From contig NW_006768771.1 of the NCBI RefSeq assembly GCF_000204055.1, positions 871,766-935,765 on the forward strand: a DNA stretch of 64,000 bases, given 5' to 3'. Below the pieces are notes generated by a model. It made no database searches, was not told the origin of the DNA, and was given only the letters and a program-made list of their open reading frames with translations. This DNA comes from Melampsora larici-populina 98AG31 (Eukaryota > Basidiomycota > Pucciniomycetes > Pucciniales > Melampsoraceae). Below, one piece after another: positions 23,435-36,542 of this stretch; the first letter of the stretch is position 1; the number at the start of each line of letters is the position of its first letter. The position numbers and the translations under genes are program-made.

Positions 23435-24670
23435 TCATTGATGAACAGTCTCAGAGGCCGGAGCCGGAGCAGCTTTTTCGTTGCTTGGAGCGGGATGGGT
23501 GTTGACTGCTGGGCCGGCGGCCTGGGATTCTTCGGCTTTTCCTCGGTGTTCTGGAGTATTGTGTAATTCGGTTGGCTCATCTTCCCAGTCTTCCCAGTCT
23601 TCATTATCATAGTCGTCGTCGTAAAGGTCTTCGTCATCATATTCGTCATCAAACTCGTGTTCATCAGCCGAGTTGTGGTGAGACTCGGAAGTGGGAGCTG
23701 GTGCACCGTGCGGAGCATCAACGCCACTAGACTTAGTAGCAGCGTGTGGTTCTCGGCCGTAGATGCGTTCCGCTTCAGCTGAAGTTTGTTTGGTAACAGG
23801 ATGAGCCGGTGCAGTAGCATAGTGAGATTCGCCCTGAGGATACTTCTCAGCTCCGTTGACGTTGGCCCGGCGAAGTTCTTCTTCTTGTCTAAGACGGAAA
23901 GCTTCTCTATCGTGAGCTTGTTTCTCTTGAACGTGGCTCACAAGGGCTTTATGATCTTCTGGAGAAAGGATCGATATAAGACCCTCGAGTAGTCCTTCGG
24001 TTCGGTGAAGTCGTTGGTTAAGCATTTGGTTGTGCTCGCTGAGAACGTGGTTTTGATTCGCGAGATTTCGAATAGCATGGGTGACTTCTTGAGGCCAAAC
24101 TGCTCGTTGGGCATTGATTCTTTTGATGATGTCAACATACTTTTCACGGACGATAGGATGGGATTTGAAGTAGTTGTCGACAGCTTGTCCAAATCCGCGT
24201 CGGGTTTCCGGGGTCAACGTTCTCTTTTGCTCAACGACAGCCGCGATGAGGTTTAAGTGTTCACTTAGACTTTTGGCTGATGGGTCTTGTTCATTACCCT
24301 CAGATATCAATTCGGCGGTTTGTCGAACAATGTTAGAATTCAAAGATTCGGGCGTTGAATGGTGTACAAGAAGCATGGAAGCCAAGCGGTTGCTGATATC
24401 CTGAGCACGCTTCGAAGGGTCTTGGTATCTTTCCCTGTAAGCTGTTGTACTTTGGGCGAGGTTTTCGGGAACGCGAATTCGCTCGGAAGCAGCCGGAGAT
24501 TGTGCCATTAAGTGCGCAGGTGGTGGGTTACCCGATGCCCCTTGCACAAATTTCCCATCAGCGTAAGCAGAGTGAGGTGCCTCTGCGAGCTTTTCACCTT
24601 CCATCAAAGGGCTAGCTGCCGCCGCGGCGAACATGGCAGCAAGGGTGATAACAGCGACGTTGAGTTTCAT
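23435..24670 (-). CDS. Secreted protein with acidic C-terminal domain, unknown function
   Basis: A single uninterrupted frame of 411 aa. The signal peptide is clear (MKLNVAVITLAAMFAAAAAS). Residues about 20-75 are Ala/Pro-rich; about 75-285 are predicted helical and charged, with a likely coiled coil (NLANQNHVLSEHNQMLNQRL, then EKQAHDREAFRLRQEEELRR). From about 335 a very acidic tract (DEYDDEDLYDDDYDNED with WEDWEDE) is followed by an Ala/Pro-rich end. No domain family is recognised. Intron-free structure is unusual beside its multi-exon neighbours. Codon use is richer in G and C than the CSN3 region, in line with high expression. A TATA-like box lies about 205 bp upstream. An extracellular or cell-wall role is the most that can be inferred. 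Confidence 0.85.
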   Translation of the reverse strand: MKLNVAVITLAAMFAAAAASPLMEGEKLAEAPHSAYADGKFVQGASGNPPPAHLMAQSPAASERIRVPENLAQSTTAYRERYQDPSKRAQDISNRLASMLLVHHSTPESLNSNIVRQTAELISEGNEQDPSAKSLSEHLNLIAAVVEQKRTLTPETRRGFGQAVDNYFKSHPIVREKYVDIIKRINAQRAVWPQEVTHAIRNLANQNHVLSEHNQMLNQRLHRTEGLLEGLISILSPEDHKALVSHVQEKQAHDREAFRLRQEEELRRANVNGAEKYPQGESHYATAPAHPVTKQTSAEAERIYGREPHAATKSSGVDAPHGAPAPTSESHHNSADEHEFDDEYDDEDLYDDDYDNEDWEDWEDEPTELHNTPEHRGKAEESQAAGPAVNTHPAPSNEKAAPAPASETVHQ

Positions 24671-24876
24671 GATAGGCTTTCAGAAAATGATCACGGAAAG
24701 ATATTGAAGAATTTTACTCGAGAGAAGCGAGTGAGATATAACGAGGGTGTGAATATCAACGATAGTAAAGCTTTGAACGAAAGAGTGGTTGATTGTTTGC
24801 TCTAATCGAAATTGTGCGAATCTCAAGAAGGAAATTTTGAGCTGGAGAAACAAGTGTGGGCCTACCAGGCGATGTG

Positions 24877-24885
24877 TTTTTATAG
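24877..24885 (-). promoter_or_regulatory. Probable TATA box of the 411-aa secreted gene
   Basis: CTATAAAAA on the minus strand about 205 bp upstream of the ATG at 24670. Confidence 0.45.
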
Positions 24886-27800
24886 TCACCAAGAAACACT
24901 TCATTGAGCTTCATTGCCACTAAATCTATAATCTGACGCTATCTTTCACGCTTGATGATTTGTCAGAGAAATTGAACATCAAGGCCGATCGCCAATCTTG
25001 TTTCAAGTCAGAACCTACCCCTGTATAGAAAAACTTTTATGCCGTGTTGTGCCGTGCTGCAGGCAATTGCGATCAAGCATCAAACTCAGTCATGATGATG
25101 ATTACCGTTATACATACGCGCTGAAAACGCTTTCCAGCCGTTCAGTGGCAAACTCTGATTTCAGGCCAATTTGGAGATGGCACGAGTCAGGAATAAAGAT
25201 AATGGCATATCTGGACCTCATACCCAATGAATCATGATTCAAAACCAGAAACTTGAAATGACTATACTTCCAATGCTGCAAAGATGAATGATAATACTAT
25301 CAATTCAGTATGTTGCCTTCGAGGTAGCATAAGAGGTATATAATTGAAATTGTGTGTTTGCCAGATAGCATACGCAGAAATGTAAGAACGACGATCGATT
25401 GAGGCGGGTCCAGTCTACACGAGTAAGTAGGTGAGATCTCCACGTAGACATCTTGAAGTTTAATCTCAGCGAAGATGCTTGCGCAAAATGGTTGTTCTCA
25501 TCATCAATTCAACAGTACAAATTATATCATGCCGCAAAACACCGCAAGAAAGACTTGTCATGATCTTTCTGCGGGCTCCTGAAATGCTGATAGCAATGGT
25601 TGAGTCACGATCGTGTTAAGATCTTTGAAAGTGTCCACCTCTTCATCATAACACTTCATTGGTGATAACAGTTGACGTGAACTATATCAGTCTAAAACGT
25701 GTGTAAGGAGATGTAAGGCATAGTACCACCGCTGGAAGGGCTCTTCTTGATGGCCCACCGCTGACTACGCTGATTACAAGTCTCGCCGATGCTGCAGACT
25801 ACAATTGGGGGCTGTACCTACCGCTTCGGCTTGTGGTTAGACAAGCAGGCAGGTATATTGAATACTTAGTTTCACCTGCGTGTAAGTAATTTGAAGAAGA
25901 AAGCTAACGATAAAATCGAATTTTGCGTTACACCATACCTGCGTGTCCGTATTAGACGACAAGAGGTCTGTCGCACCACTTGGAACTCAAAGTTGTAGCT
26001 TGACATAGATCTCGAAGAAATTGCTAGAATCTTCACGCGAGATGCAGCGTCCTATGTATGCTGGATAGCTCTCAAGCTCAAATTACGTGAGGCGGCCACA
26101 CAAGAGTAAGACACCTGACTCAAGAATCGACTGGCTTTGCGACCATTACTCTGTATGCATCATTATCACCTAGGTACAACTATAGAATGCTGATGGTTTT
26201 CCATCTGATAGGCAAAAAGACATTGAAATGTGCAAAGATTATGATCACAAAGAAACTACTGCAACAAAAGGCAACAAATGATTCTGAACAATCTCATTTG
26301 TTTTGACTATAATTTCCTCTTATTGCATTTTCCTCCCTGAACACTTGCCTGTATCATCTACCCTGAACTCAGCAGTGTGTTGTTGTTTCTGCTAAATCAC
26401 GAGTATCTCATTAGTTGGTCTCCTCTTCTCCTATATATTCAATCTATAATTTTACAGAGGAGACTATGATGTGGGATTGTGCTTTGTAGATCAGGTTTTG
26501 TTGACATCATGGATGCTATGACAGTTGGTGTGGACCTTGTCAATAACACGGAGAGTTTTTAGACAAACCTCAACATATTTTAGCTGTATTCAGACTGAGA
26601 CTGTTATTGAGCACCCTTTATGAACAATGATTGAGTTACAGGATTTGTGGAACCCTTTGTCAGAAGCTGGGGTCAACTGAGTGTCAATGTCCCAGGTGAT
26701 AGGGGGAAGATGTGCCCATTATGGAACCTCTTCAAAGCTTCTTTTGAGGGTCTAAGAAAAGTCCTTTGTATGTGCACATTGATGTGCTACAAGGATACTG
26801 ACATGGTGGTAACTTATGGCAAGTTGTTCCTTGTGGAATGTTAGTGATTAAACAACTACACACCACCCATCACTTGCCCCAAAGCCATCTGTAAAAGGCC
26901 TTAAAATGGTCTTTTAAGCAAGGCAATACACTGCCTATTGCTTGCCCCAAACCCCTCTGCAACTGGTCTGCAGATTGTCTTTAAAGGATGTTTGTTACCC
27001 AAGCCTGCCCTCAAACTTTCTGCAGGAGGTCTGGACTGTGCAGATGGTCATTCGGTGATTAGACATTTCCAGCAGAAGATCAGATTGTATCACCCTCAAA
27101 AACTCAATAGAAGGCTGAGACATCAATAGCTTTATATCAGTGCTTGGTCTTTTGATCTTTGAGGACAATTGTGACTTGCCAATTCCTCATGACCAACTCA
27201 TCAATCTCATCTTTCCTTCTGACACCTTCATCCCACCTCAAATTTATTTCTACATATCAGGCAATTTTCAACAGCTTTGGTGTGAGAAGCTCAACAATCT
27301 GGTAACATGGGTAGTTTTAAATGTCTTCCTCTACTTACCTTCCATAAGCTGACCACTACCAATTATGACCATCAAGTCATCTTCTTATCTGTTTTGAAAC
27401 AATTAATTGTCCCCCAGGGCATATGATTTCAAATGTGCTTAAATCTTGATGTCATCAATTCTGACTTGATATTATTTTGACTTGTTAAAATCATAAAAGT
27501 TTGAAAAATCAAGATGTGAGATGTGTTTATTTTTAATTTCTCTTTACTTTGCCTTTTACCACTGCCTTTTACTCATGACATCATAGTTTTACTTTTTCTC
27601 AATTGCTGTTGACCACAACTCACTCTATCTAGCATTTTGCTGACCATTCTCCATAAATTTCAATACTTCAATATCCTCTTCTCTAGCTGCTCATTGATCT
27701 ATTCTTCTGAAATCTAGCTGCCAATTGGTCTACTCTTTGCCATCTAACATCTGTCTACAGAGTCCAGACCATACTTTCTAAACAGCCTATAGGCCAACAT

Positions 27801-28726
27801 CCCACTGCTGTGCAATAGTCTGTCAGTCTTTTAACCCACCACCAGATCTTCTGTTACAAGAAAAGAGAAAAAAAGTTCTCAAAGCAAGTACAAAATCTCA
27901 AAAAAAGTAAATCATATTCTACTCTTATGTGTTCAACAAGAAAGAAGCAAGAAAAGACCAACCATTAGTGAACCCCCTCAAAAAAACTTACAAGGCTTCT
28001 CTTGGGTATATAATAGATTTGATCTGCAAAGCAGAATGAAAAGAATTGGTTTCTGATTTGTTTAAAGTTTAAAGTTAAGTAAGATTGGATCAGATTATTT
28101 TAAACATTAAGTAATCACTATCTTTTCTTGTAATAATCTTTTACCACTTTCTAGGTCTGATAATCTTTTTTACTTCCTTCCACTCTACTCAAGTAACTTC
28201 TTAAAGCTGGTATAATTTCATTCTTTTCACTTTCAATTTATACTGTTCTCTGTGTTTGGTTTGTGGTCAAATATTTCATCCAAGCTTTTTCACTCCCATC
28301 AAACAAACAAACCCACAAAACAAACCCTATATAGACTCATTCACTCCTTTTTTCTAATAAGTATGATATAAAACCTAAATCATAAATTGTACAAAATCAA
28401 AATATACTCAAAAAAAATCAAATCTTAGTACCCTAAGAAACTCTTTATAAGAACACGTCTTGAGTTTAAAAACCAAAAAAAAACCTTCAATCAATAATTT
28501 ATAACATTTTAATTAATTTTCTTCATAATCCAACCAAAAGAATCAATCATTCCTAGTTTTTTTGGTTGATTGTACAAACCCTTTCAAAGATAAAATTTAC
28601 AAGTTTTAAAGAGTTTTAGAATTTCCTTTTTCTCTTTCTTCACATCACTCTTTTTACAATCAAACCCCCCTGCCAAAAAAGAACCCCGCTTCCGCTTTCT
28701 TCTTTTGCTCTTGATTTCAATCTTCT
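24886..28726. other. Long intergenic stretch, no gene recognised
   Basis: About 3.8 kb with only short frames. 26550-27350 is less AT-rich and has several short frames in a row, which might be an old retroelement or gene relic, but I recognise no domain. 27850-28680 is strongly AT-rich and includes the 3' flank of CSN3. Confidence 0.4.
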
Positions 28727-30858
28727 TCATTTAAAATCATCTTGTTCATCCCATCCATTTTCCATACCTATACTCACACCTAAATCTTCTTCTCCAACTG
28801 GTACCATTTGCATCGAATATTGAATTTGTTGTTGATGAAGAAACTGTTGTTGAGCCGATCCAGAATGAGTATCTAAATTCCCACCTACTCCTACACCTAC
28901 TCCAGATCCAATCGGTTTTTCCATCTCTTTTAATTCTTTTAAAGTTTTCTTTAAATAATCTGGATTCCTTTCAATACTAAATTCGATTTCTTTCATCTGA
29001 CTTTCAAATCTTTTAATCCTTTGAATGATTAAATTCAAATTCATTAAACTCTTTTCAGAATCATTTATGAATTCTAAGATTCCTTCTTCTTGATTTTCAG
29101 TTTCAGTTGGGATGATTCTAGCATGAATTTCTCGATTCGTAATCATAGATTGAATTAATTCAATCGTTTTGAATTCTTCAGAAGTTTGGTTTAAGATCTT
29201 ACTGATCGTTTTGATCGGAATCGATTTATAAATCGGAATTAAATTTAAGATTTTCTTACGTGGTAAAACTTCAATACAAAGTTTAACCAATCCATAATTC
29301 CGATCCTATTGCCCGTCCCACCAAAAGAAAAATCAATCAGTACCCCCTCCCCCGACGAAAAAGAAAAAATCATTCAACTAACCTGTAAAAAAACATTAAG
29401 ATTCTTTTCCACAAACCCCAACAATTTCTCATCTTCAAAACCACCAGTTGTACTATTGTTAATAGAAGAATGAATAGACTGTAAAAAAAGATGAACAAAT
29501 TCGAAATAAAGTTTTCCGATTTTTGAAAAATAAGACTTAAATTGAGAATTCAAATATTTAGGTAATTCAGGTGATTTAGCTTCGGATAATAAACTGATTA
29601 AAATTAATTTTTTGTAAGCTTCGATTTGGATTTGAGAAATAAATGAACCTGGTGCTGAAACCGTCTTGAAGAAAACATCAAAACAAAATCAAAACAAAAT
29701 CAGTTTGTTTGGTGTTGTTTTGTTTTAATTTGATCGTTTTGGAGGGATTTCTGTTGAAGGATTTCTCTTTTTTTCGTGATGGATGAAAACTTACGATTGT
29801 AAGTAATTGAATCGAACGTTTATAATTTCGATTTAAAGCTTGAATAATCCCAGCAAAATAATGATAAATCAAATGATCTTGATAATCAATTGGATGATTC
29901 TTAAAACCGCCCCAAAAAAAAACTCAATAAGTAAAAAGAAATGATTTGATCTTATCAACAACAAAGAAAGAATGAAAAAAACGTACCTTACGATTAACCT
30001 TAACCAAATCAACACCAGAAACCTCAATAGCTCTCCTCCACTCACCACAAAACAAACAAACCTATTCAAAAAAAAAATCAGAAAAAGCTTGTCTGAAAAG
30101 AATCGAAAGAAGAGGAAGGAAATAACCTTCATAAACAAAGAATGTAAAGCACTCAAAACCTCTTGATCTTCATTCTTTTTAATTAACCAATAAATCGGTT
30201 CTACACTTTTCCAAAGTAATTTATATCGATCATAAAAATCAATTAAACTTTTAACAAAACTTTTAACTTGTTAACAAACCCCCCCAAAAAAGAAAACCAT
30301 ATCAACTTTTATATAGGGTGGTGGTTTTTTTTAGTTTTGGGGAGAAGGCTCTTACGATCGAGTGATAGTTTGGTTAATTGGTCTTCAGGTATCTTGGAAC
30401 AAAACTTATTTATATGATCCAACATACTTTCTAAAGATTTAAATTTACCAAAAACAAGTCTCATAGACCTATATATACAACCCAAAAAAACAAAAAAAGA
30501 AGTAAAAAAAAACACGTGAAGTTTAATCAGTGATCTCGAATTCTCAAAATCTCAAAGAACTTTTGCAAACTTACAGTATTACAAAATACCCAAACCCATG
30601 AATCTCAGCGTCCAAAACCTCATCTAAAACATCTACTTCTCCTTCTGGACTATCTTCAGATAAACAAATCAAAACCTCTGGTTTAATTTTTTTAAGTGTT
30701 TCTAAATAATTTATATCTATTGAATTTTCTTTAGATAAAATTAATTCGATTAAAGAAGATGTTGATGATCTTGGTATAGGTTGGTTTGGATTTGGTGTGG
30801 TTTGATTGTTTTGGTTGTTTGATTCGTTGGTCATGTTGGGATTGGTTTCATTGGTCAT
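28727..30858 (-). CDS. CSN3: COP9 signalosome subunit 3 (PCI domain)
   Basis: Seven exons (30858-30575, 30468-30356, 30266-30127, 30061-29987, 29899-29795, 29664-29383, 29305-28727) join in phase to 525 aa. The N-terminus is Asn/Thr/Gln-rich, followed by helical TPR-like repeats (for example YHYFAGIIQALNRNYKRSIQ), then a PCI winged-helix region. In that region IPIKTISKILNQTSEEFKTI, QSMITNREIHARI, and a final helix with NPDYLKKTLKE follow the CSN3 pattern. CSN removes Nedd8 from cullin-RING ubiquitin ligases; subunit 3 is a scaffold. The tail adds a Gly/Gln-rich segment (GSGVGVGVGG) and ends acidic. Other PCI scaffold proteins are possible, but the end helix fits CSN3 best. The start is the first ATG in frame; the upstream open stretch lacks one. 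Confidence 0.75.
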
Positions 30859-31500
30859 TTTGAAGTTGAAAGTTAAAGTTGAAAGTTGTTGAAAGTGGAA
30901 CGAGGCCTTGAGTTCAAAGGTAATTTCAACACTTTCCTGTATTCTCACACCCCCTTAAGATAACTTAAACAGACCTTATGACTTAAGCTCAAAGTCTTAC
31001 CCTGTGAAAATCCAATCTTACCAACCTTATCATCCATCCAAACACTCACTTCTGATCCTTTCATTCTTAATCATTCAAAGAATAATAAATACCATTCACA
31101 AAATCAAAAACTTTTTGTTTCAATAAAAAAGTTGTTTTTTCATTTTTCATTTTTTTTTCTTACTTTTCTCTTAACGATTAACTCAAAAAAACACAAAACA
31201 GTATAAAACCAAAGAAAAAAAAATGTCATTATCATCTTCTTTTCATCTTTTTCATTTTTAGTGTTTGTAAATAATAAATGAGAAAAAAAAATCAAAAAAA
31301 AAAAATCAAAAGAAAAAGAAGGGTGATATTGAATTTCACTTCTACTTCTTCTTCACTTCTAAAGAATCTAAAATCTAAAACCCTTTCACTCATCACTCAA
31401 AAAAAAGTCAGAGACCCAAACCCAACTCTTAGAACCAAACCCATCTTCTCCCATTCTCCCATCCCATCACATCTCCAAAAAACCCAAGCCAAAGAATCTC

Positions 31501-34500
31501 TCAAACAATCCATAAATCAACCACCAAACTCAAGAAGCGTTTAACAACCCCAACTTCTTCAGTAGAAACAATACATTCAAACCTTTCCACAATCTCCTGA
31601 GCCTGATCCAATCCAATCCAATCTTGTAAAAAAAATCTTCCACTTCCCTGATTCTTCATCCGACGATCATCATTCTTTTCACTTTCTTCTTCAATAATCT
31701 TTTCGATTTCTTCTTCTTCAATCTTTAAGATTCCAATCAAAGAAGGTAAACTATTAAACAAAAGAAAACACCAAAAATCAATCACTTGAACTTTTTTTAA
31801 ATGACTTTTTTTGGAAGAGAAGAAAAAGAACTCAACTGAACCAAATCATCTTCAATCCTTCTAATCAAAACCCAATCATTCCCAAACTTACGTGTCCTAA
31901 ACGGTTTAAAATCCATCATCAAACTCAACTTCAAAACATAAACCTCACCAATCTGAGAATCCAAAACAGATTTCCAAATCTTCATCATCTTTAAACTTGT
32001 TGTCGTCCTACTACTTGATTCTTCTGAAATCATAAACTTTTTAGGTTTAGATGCTGAAGTCAAGAATTCTGATGAACTTAATGATGATGATAAACCAGTA
32101 ATGGTAGTCATGGGTTCTTCTTCTTTGATTTGAATGTCGGATTCTTTTGGATTACTTGTGGGTTTAAGGTCTGGTTCAATATGATTAGTTTGATTCCATA
32201 CCTCATCTAATTCTTCTAATGCAATATCATCCTCTCCTTCAACAACCACCAATTCTTCATCGGATTCGATTCCATCAAATGAAAAAGCATGTTCATGATG
32301 ATGTGAGACATCAAATGATAATAAAGGTGAAAGTGGTGAAGACATCATAGGTGGTAATGAACAACTTCGAATAGATGATGATGATAATGATGATGATCTA
32401 TGATCCAAGTTTTCAACCAAATCAAGTTTAAGTCGTTTAAGAATCCTTTCTTGTCCTTCTTCATCTAATTCATACGTCTTTCGAATTCGATTTCGATTCA
32501 AATCGGATTCAGATTCACTTTCAGATCCACTACTTAACATCGGTTTACATTCACTTTCATCTTCTGATAAACTTTCTTCAAGTTCATCAAACGATGATTC
32601 TCCTCGGGTTTCACAAAGTGATGTGAAGCCTAGTTTATCAGCTAAAGAAGTTAAGGATTGATCTAATGCTGCTTGGGGTCGGTCTGGTGGTCTTTCAACC
32701 ATGATGGGTTCTTCATTCAAGTCATCAAAGATTGATGGTACTTGCTCGATCAACGTGATAGGTTCTGTCAACATCATCCAAGAAAAATGTCAGAGCAATG
32801 AATCCAAAAAAAATCTGGCTGATGAAAAATGACGTACCGGTGATGATAGAAGAATCCAAATCAACCAAAGCTTGTGGATCATCACGAAAGTTGATCAAAC
32901 TAGGACCACCCATTCCAATCCTCTGATCTTCATTCGAAACAATCCTTTCAACTTCTGAATTCCCCATCTCAACTTCATCCTCTAATAGCGTCACATTCAA
33001 ATCTTGATTCGAACCAAATCCCATCTGATTCGAAACCCATTTACCACTCTTGGTCCTTTCTCTTCTCCAATGATGAGTTTCATCTTCTTTGGAATAAGAC
33101 AGATTGGCTTCTCCCTCAAGGATTCCAACTCCTGAGACTCGACGAGAATGAATCAAAGAAAAAGATCTAGGCGTATTGAAATTCGAATCCTCACCTCCTT
33201 CATCACTCTTCCTTCTTTCCCGCCATCGATCCCATTCATCTGTCCTACTGACCATCATCTCGGCATAATCTTCCGGTTCGGCTGAGAGCCTACTATCACT
33301 ATCTTCTTCTTCATCTGATTCGATTTCTTCAATCTCTTCAATTTCCTTTTCTTCCCTTCTAACCATCAGAATTCCAGATTCTCGACTACTACTCTTCACA
33401 GCCGGCCAAAGCTCATGATCTACCAACATTCCATCTTCTTCGGTGGTAGTCTTGTTGTTAGCTTTCAAATCTTCTTCTCTCGAATGATTCGGTTCATCTG
33501 TTTTATTAAAACTTCCAAACAAGGGTGGATAAAAAGTTGAAAAGATGGATGATAATCTTTGAGTTCTTGGATTAGTCTTGTAACACAAATTCTTGGGTTT
33601 TCGTCGATGGATCGATGAAGGTCTGATCAAACCTTGAAAAACTTCGATTGATTTTGTATGATCATCTGATGATTCACTTGATTGATCTGAATCTGATGTA
33701 TGACCACAAGAAGCCGGAGAGAGTGATAACAGATTAGGTTTCTCTTCTTCAATTGTTTCTGGTGTGAGTGAGGTTCGATTAGGATTAAGTTTAATGTTCA
33801 CTCGAAGATTAGAGGATCGATAAGGTGTGGTTGAAGTGGAAGGGATCGGTTCATGAGACGAGTTTGTAGAAGTATCATTCTGAAGTGAAGCACCACTCCA
33901 TTTCAATTTGATCTTCATTCCGGTAGATTGAGTATGATTAGAAGGTTGAGGTGAAGTAGGCGTCAGATTAGGTGTGGCAAGAGGAGTCGGATTAGAACTG
34001 GTAGGAATCGAGATCGGATTCAAGGTGTTGGTGTTTGGATTCTTGGGTTTACGTTTGACACCTTTTTCGGGTACACCTTCAAAAGGATCAAGGAAACCGG
34101 TAGAGAGAGGATTCAAGAACCAAAGTGTCGAACGTTTAACGGTTGGTTTAGCTTCTGATTTGATTCCCATACATCTTCCCTCAGCCAAAGAGGGAGCCGA
34201 GACAAGATGATAGAAAGCCAATAAAGGAACTTTTTCACTAAGTTTTGAACGACGTAAATGATTCCTGATCGAAGCTGAGACAGCACCAAAAGGCTGACTG
34301 GTACTGTGAATTGAATTGGATTTAGGGAAACCAAAGAGAGAGAGAAACAAAAGATGAAGATAAGTTTGAGTGATTCAAGAAAGAGTGTTTGATATGAGAT
34401 TATAAAAGAAGTTGAACAGAACAGTTTGATGTGTATGATCGTAAGTAATTGGTTTTATAGAGATGGATAAAGAAGAGTTTTAGTGGGATTGGGGTTAGTT

Positions 34501-35300
34501 TGTAATTTTTAAAAAATAAAGACTCAGGTTTTAGAATCTGTATAAAACACACAGAGAGAGAGAGAGAGAGATACGAAAGAGTGTTTGATGGATTAAATTG
34601 GGTGTGAAGGTGTCTGTGTGGGGTGTTAATGGAAAGAAGAAAGATGAAGAATTGTGAAAGAGAAGATAGGGAAAATGAAAAAAAAAAAAAATCAAGATGA
34701 AATGAAAACTGTATGTAGAGTAGATTGAATGAATCCTTGAAATGAATATACAATGTAGAATTGTATGTAAGGGGTGTTTCTTCTTTCTTAGTTCATCTCG
34801 TGTTTTGTTTACCTAAATTAAACTGGTGGTCTAGTAAATCGCTTTAAAATCAATCAATAGTATACAATCACATATAGAATACGAAATCGAAGTAAAATAA
34901 AATAGAAAATGGAATAAAATGTAAAATGTAGAGAAAAAGGAAGGAAGAAAAGAGAGAGAAAGATTACATACGAAGGAGGAATAGCCCAATGTTGAAGATG
35001 AAAGATGACTTGAGCGATTTCTTTTGGACAAAGTGCTCTATTCTTAACGGAGATGAAGGCAGCACAGATAGCCATGAGTAGTGGATCAGATCGATCATCT
35101 TCTTGAATCAAAAGATCATTTGGTGGCCAAAATGATGAAAAGTGATTTGGATCGATTTTCGTAGTGGATTGGTGTTGTTGAGTTTGATGATGAGTAGGAT
35201 GAATCGAATGATGATGATCAAGAGATTGAATAGGATTGAATTGATTAAGAGTAGTAAGTGAATCAAATTCAATCAATGGATTATTACTACTTGAACTCAT
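31501..35300 (-). CDS. GDS1-like winged-helix transcription regulator, 990 aa
   Basis: Four exons (35300-34972, 34303-32838, 32764-31837, 31750-31501) join in phase to 990 aa. The recognisable domain spans the first junction: LLMAICAAFISVKNRALCPK, then EIAQVIFHLQHWAIPPSTSQ, then PFGAVSASIRNHLRR. This is the winged-helix fold of fungal GDS1-type regulators, in which short DNA-binding helices are followed by a PLLAFYHLVS strand. The rest is disordered and Ser/Asp/Glu-rich (ESDEEEDSDSR), typical of a nuclear regulator. The C-terminal part KIWKSVLDSQIGEVYVLKL looks folded but is not assigned. The 668-bp first intron is long for this region. The last 5' splice site is GTTGAGT and the 3' site TTTAATAG; reading on instead gives a stop 11 codons later. 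Targets are unknown. Confidence 0.7.
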
Positions 35301-36542
35301 CAAGAGTAAAGAATCAGATCACGAAAATGATAATAATAATAATAATAATAATAAGAATGGAAAGAAATAATCAAAGGTTTTTAAGGACTTGAAATCAAAT
35401 GGTGTTGTAAATGAAGTGTTTTAAATTACTTTTTTGATGGATGAAAGAAAGCTGATTGACTGATGATAAAGTAAACTAAATTTTGATTTTCTTTGAATAA
35501 CTAATCGATGGTAGAACTTAAAAGCTGACTTGATGATGATGAAGGAGATTTTCGAATTTGATTTTTAATTTTTTTAATTTTTTTCTAATTTTTTAGTGTG
35601 AATTTACCCATCCAATCAATTCAAGATTTACAATTCATCATCCATCAAGTTTCATCAAAACCCACTTCAACAACATTTTAATTTCAATTTCACACAATCT
35701 GTCACTCAATTCATTTCAAAATCAAACAAAAAGAAGTTTAAAGATTCCAAGGGAATTCAATACAATCTAGATAGAACTACCCACCACCACTTCACTTTTC
35801 ACTTTTCACTTCACTTTACAAATCATATGATCAGTCAATCTCTTCACACACTTTATTCATTCTTTTGGATTGTAAAGACCAAGAAGTTTCTGAATGTAAG
35901 CTCTTTTGAAGTTATTTTTAGTTCAATGACCATGAAAGATTTCATTTAGAATCAATCACATCCACCTTTCAAAAAACTTGTGTTTGTTTTGTTTACCATG
36001 TATATCAATTCTTGGACCTCTAGTCAAATGATCCTTGCTCAATATGTACATCATGAAAATGAGTATATTCCAAGTTCAAGGAATCTTTCTCAAACTGATT
36101 TTGGGTAAATCCGAATAGATCTTACGACAAAAAATCTATAAACCTTACATACTTATTCAAAGTCATTCAAGACTTTTTATATTCAAACAATCAACCACAA
36201 CAAAAAAAGGTTATGTTTAATAAAGGATTTCTGGTTAAAAGAAAAAGAATAAGTTATTTGATTTAAAAAAAATGAAGACTGGTTACATAATACTATTACA
36301 ACCATAGAATACGAAGTTAGAAAACAAGTTGGATGTGTATACAAGATGTATGGTCATCTTTTTTTTTGGTAAATGAGTAATACGAAAAGGAAGTAGGAAA
36401 ATCGTACTACAAGAATAGGTTACAAGAGGTTCCAATAGAGAATAAAATACATACAAATAATCCAACCTTTCAACTGTAAACCTTCCAAATTTGATTTTAA
36501 GTGAAAGAGAAAGAGTCAAGCAGAAGTCAAAAGCAACGAATC
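35301..36542. other. Intergenic, upstream of the GDS1-like gene
   Basis: No gene supported. A short (AAT)n run lies near 35330-35352 just upstream of the start, and 35560-35600 is T-rich. Confidence 0.45.

Noticed and set aside
31278..31544. Lys-rich 88-aa plus-strand frame
   Set aside because: Low-complexity A-rich DNA overlapping the terminal exon of the GDS1-like gene on the other strand.
31769..31836. Short intron or stop codon as the end of the GDS1-like protein
   Set aside because: A donor at 31836 and TTTAATAG at 31751 give a normal 86-nt intron and a long acidic terminal exon.
34400..34753. 117-aa minus-strand frame with hydrophobic stretches
   Set aside because: Lies inside the 668-bp first intron of the GDS1-like gene and reflects T-rich composition.
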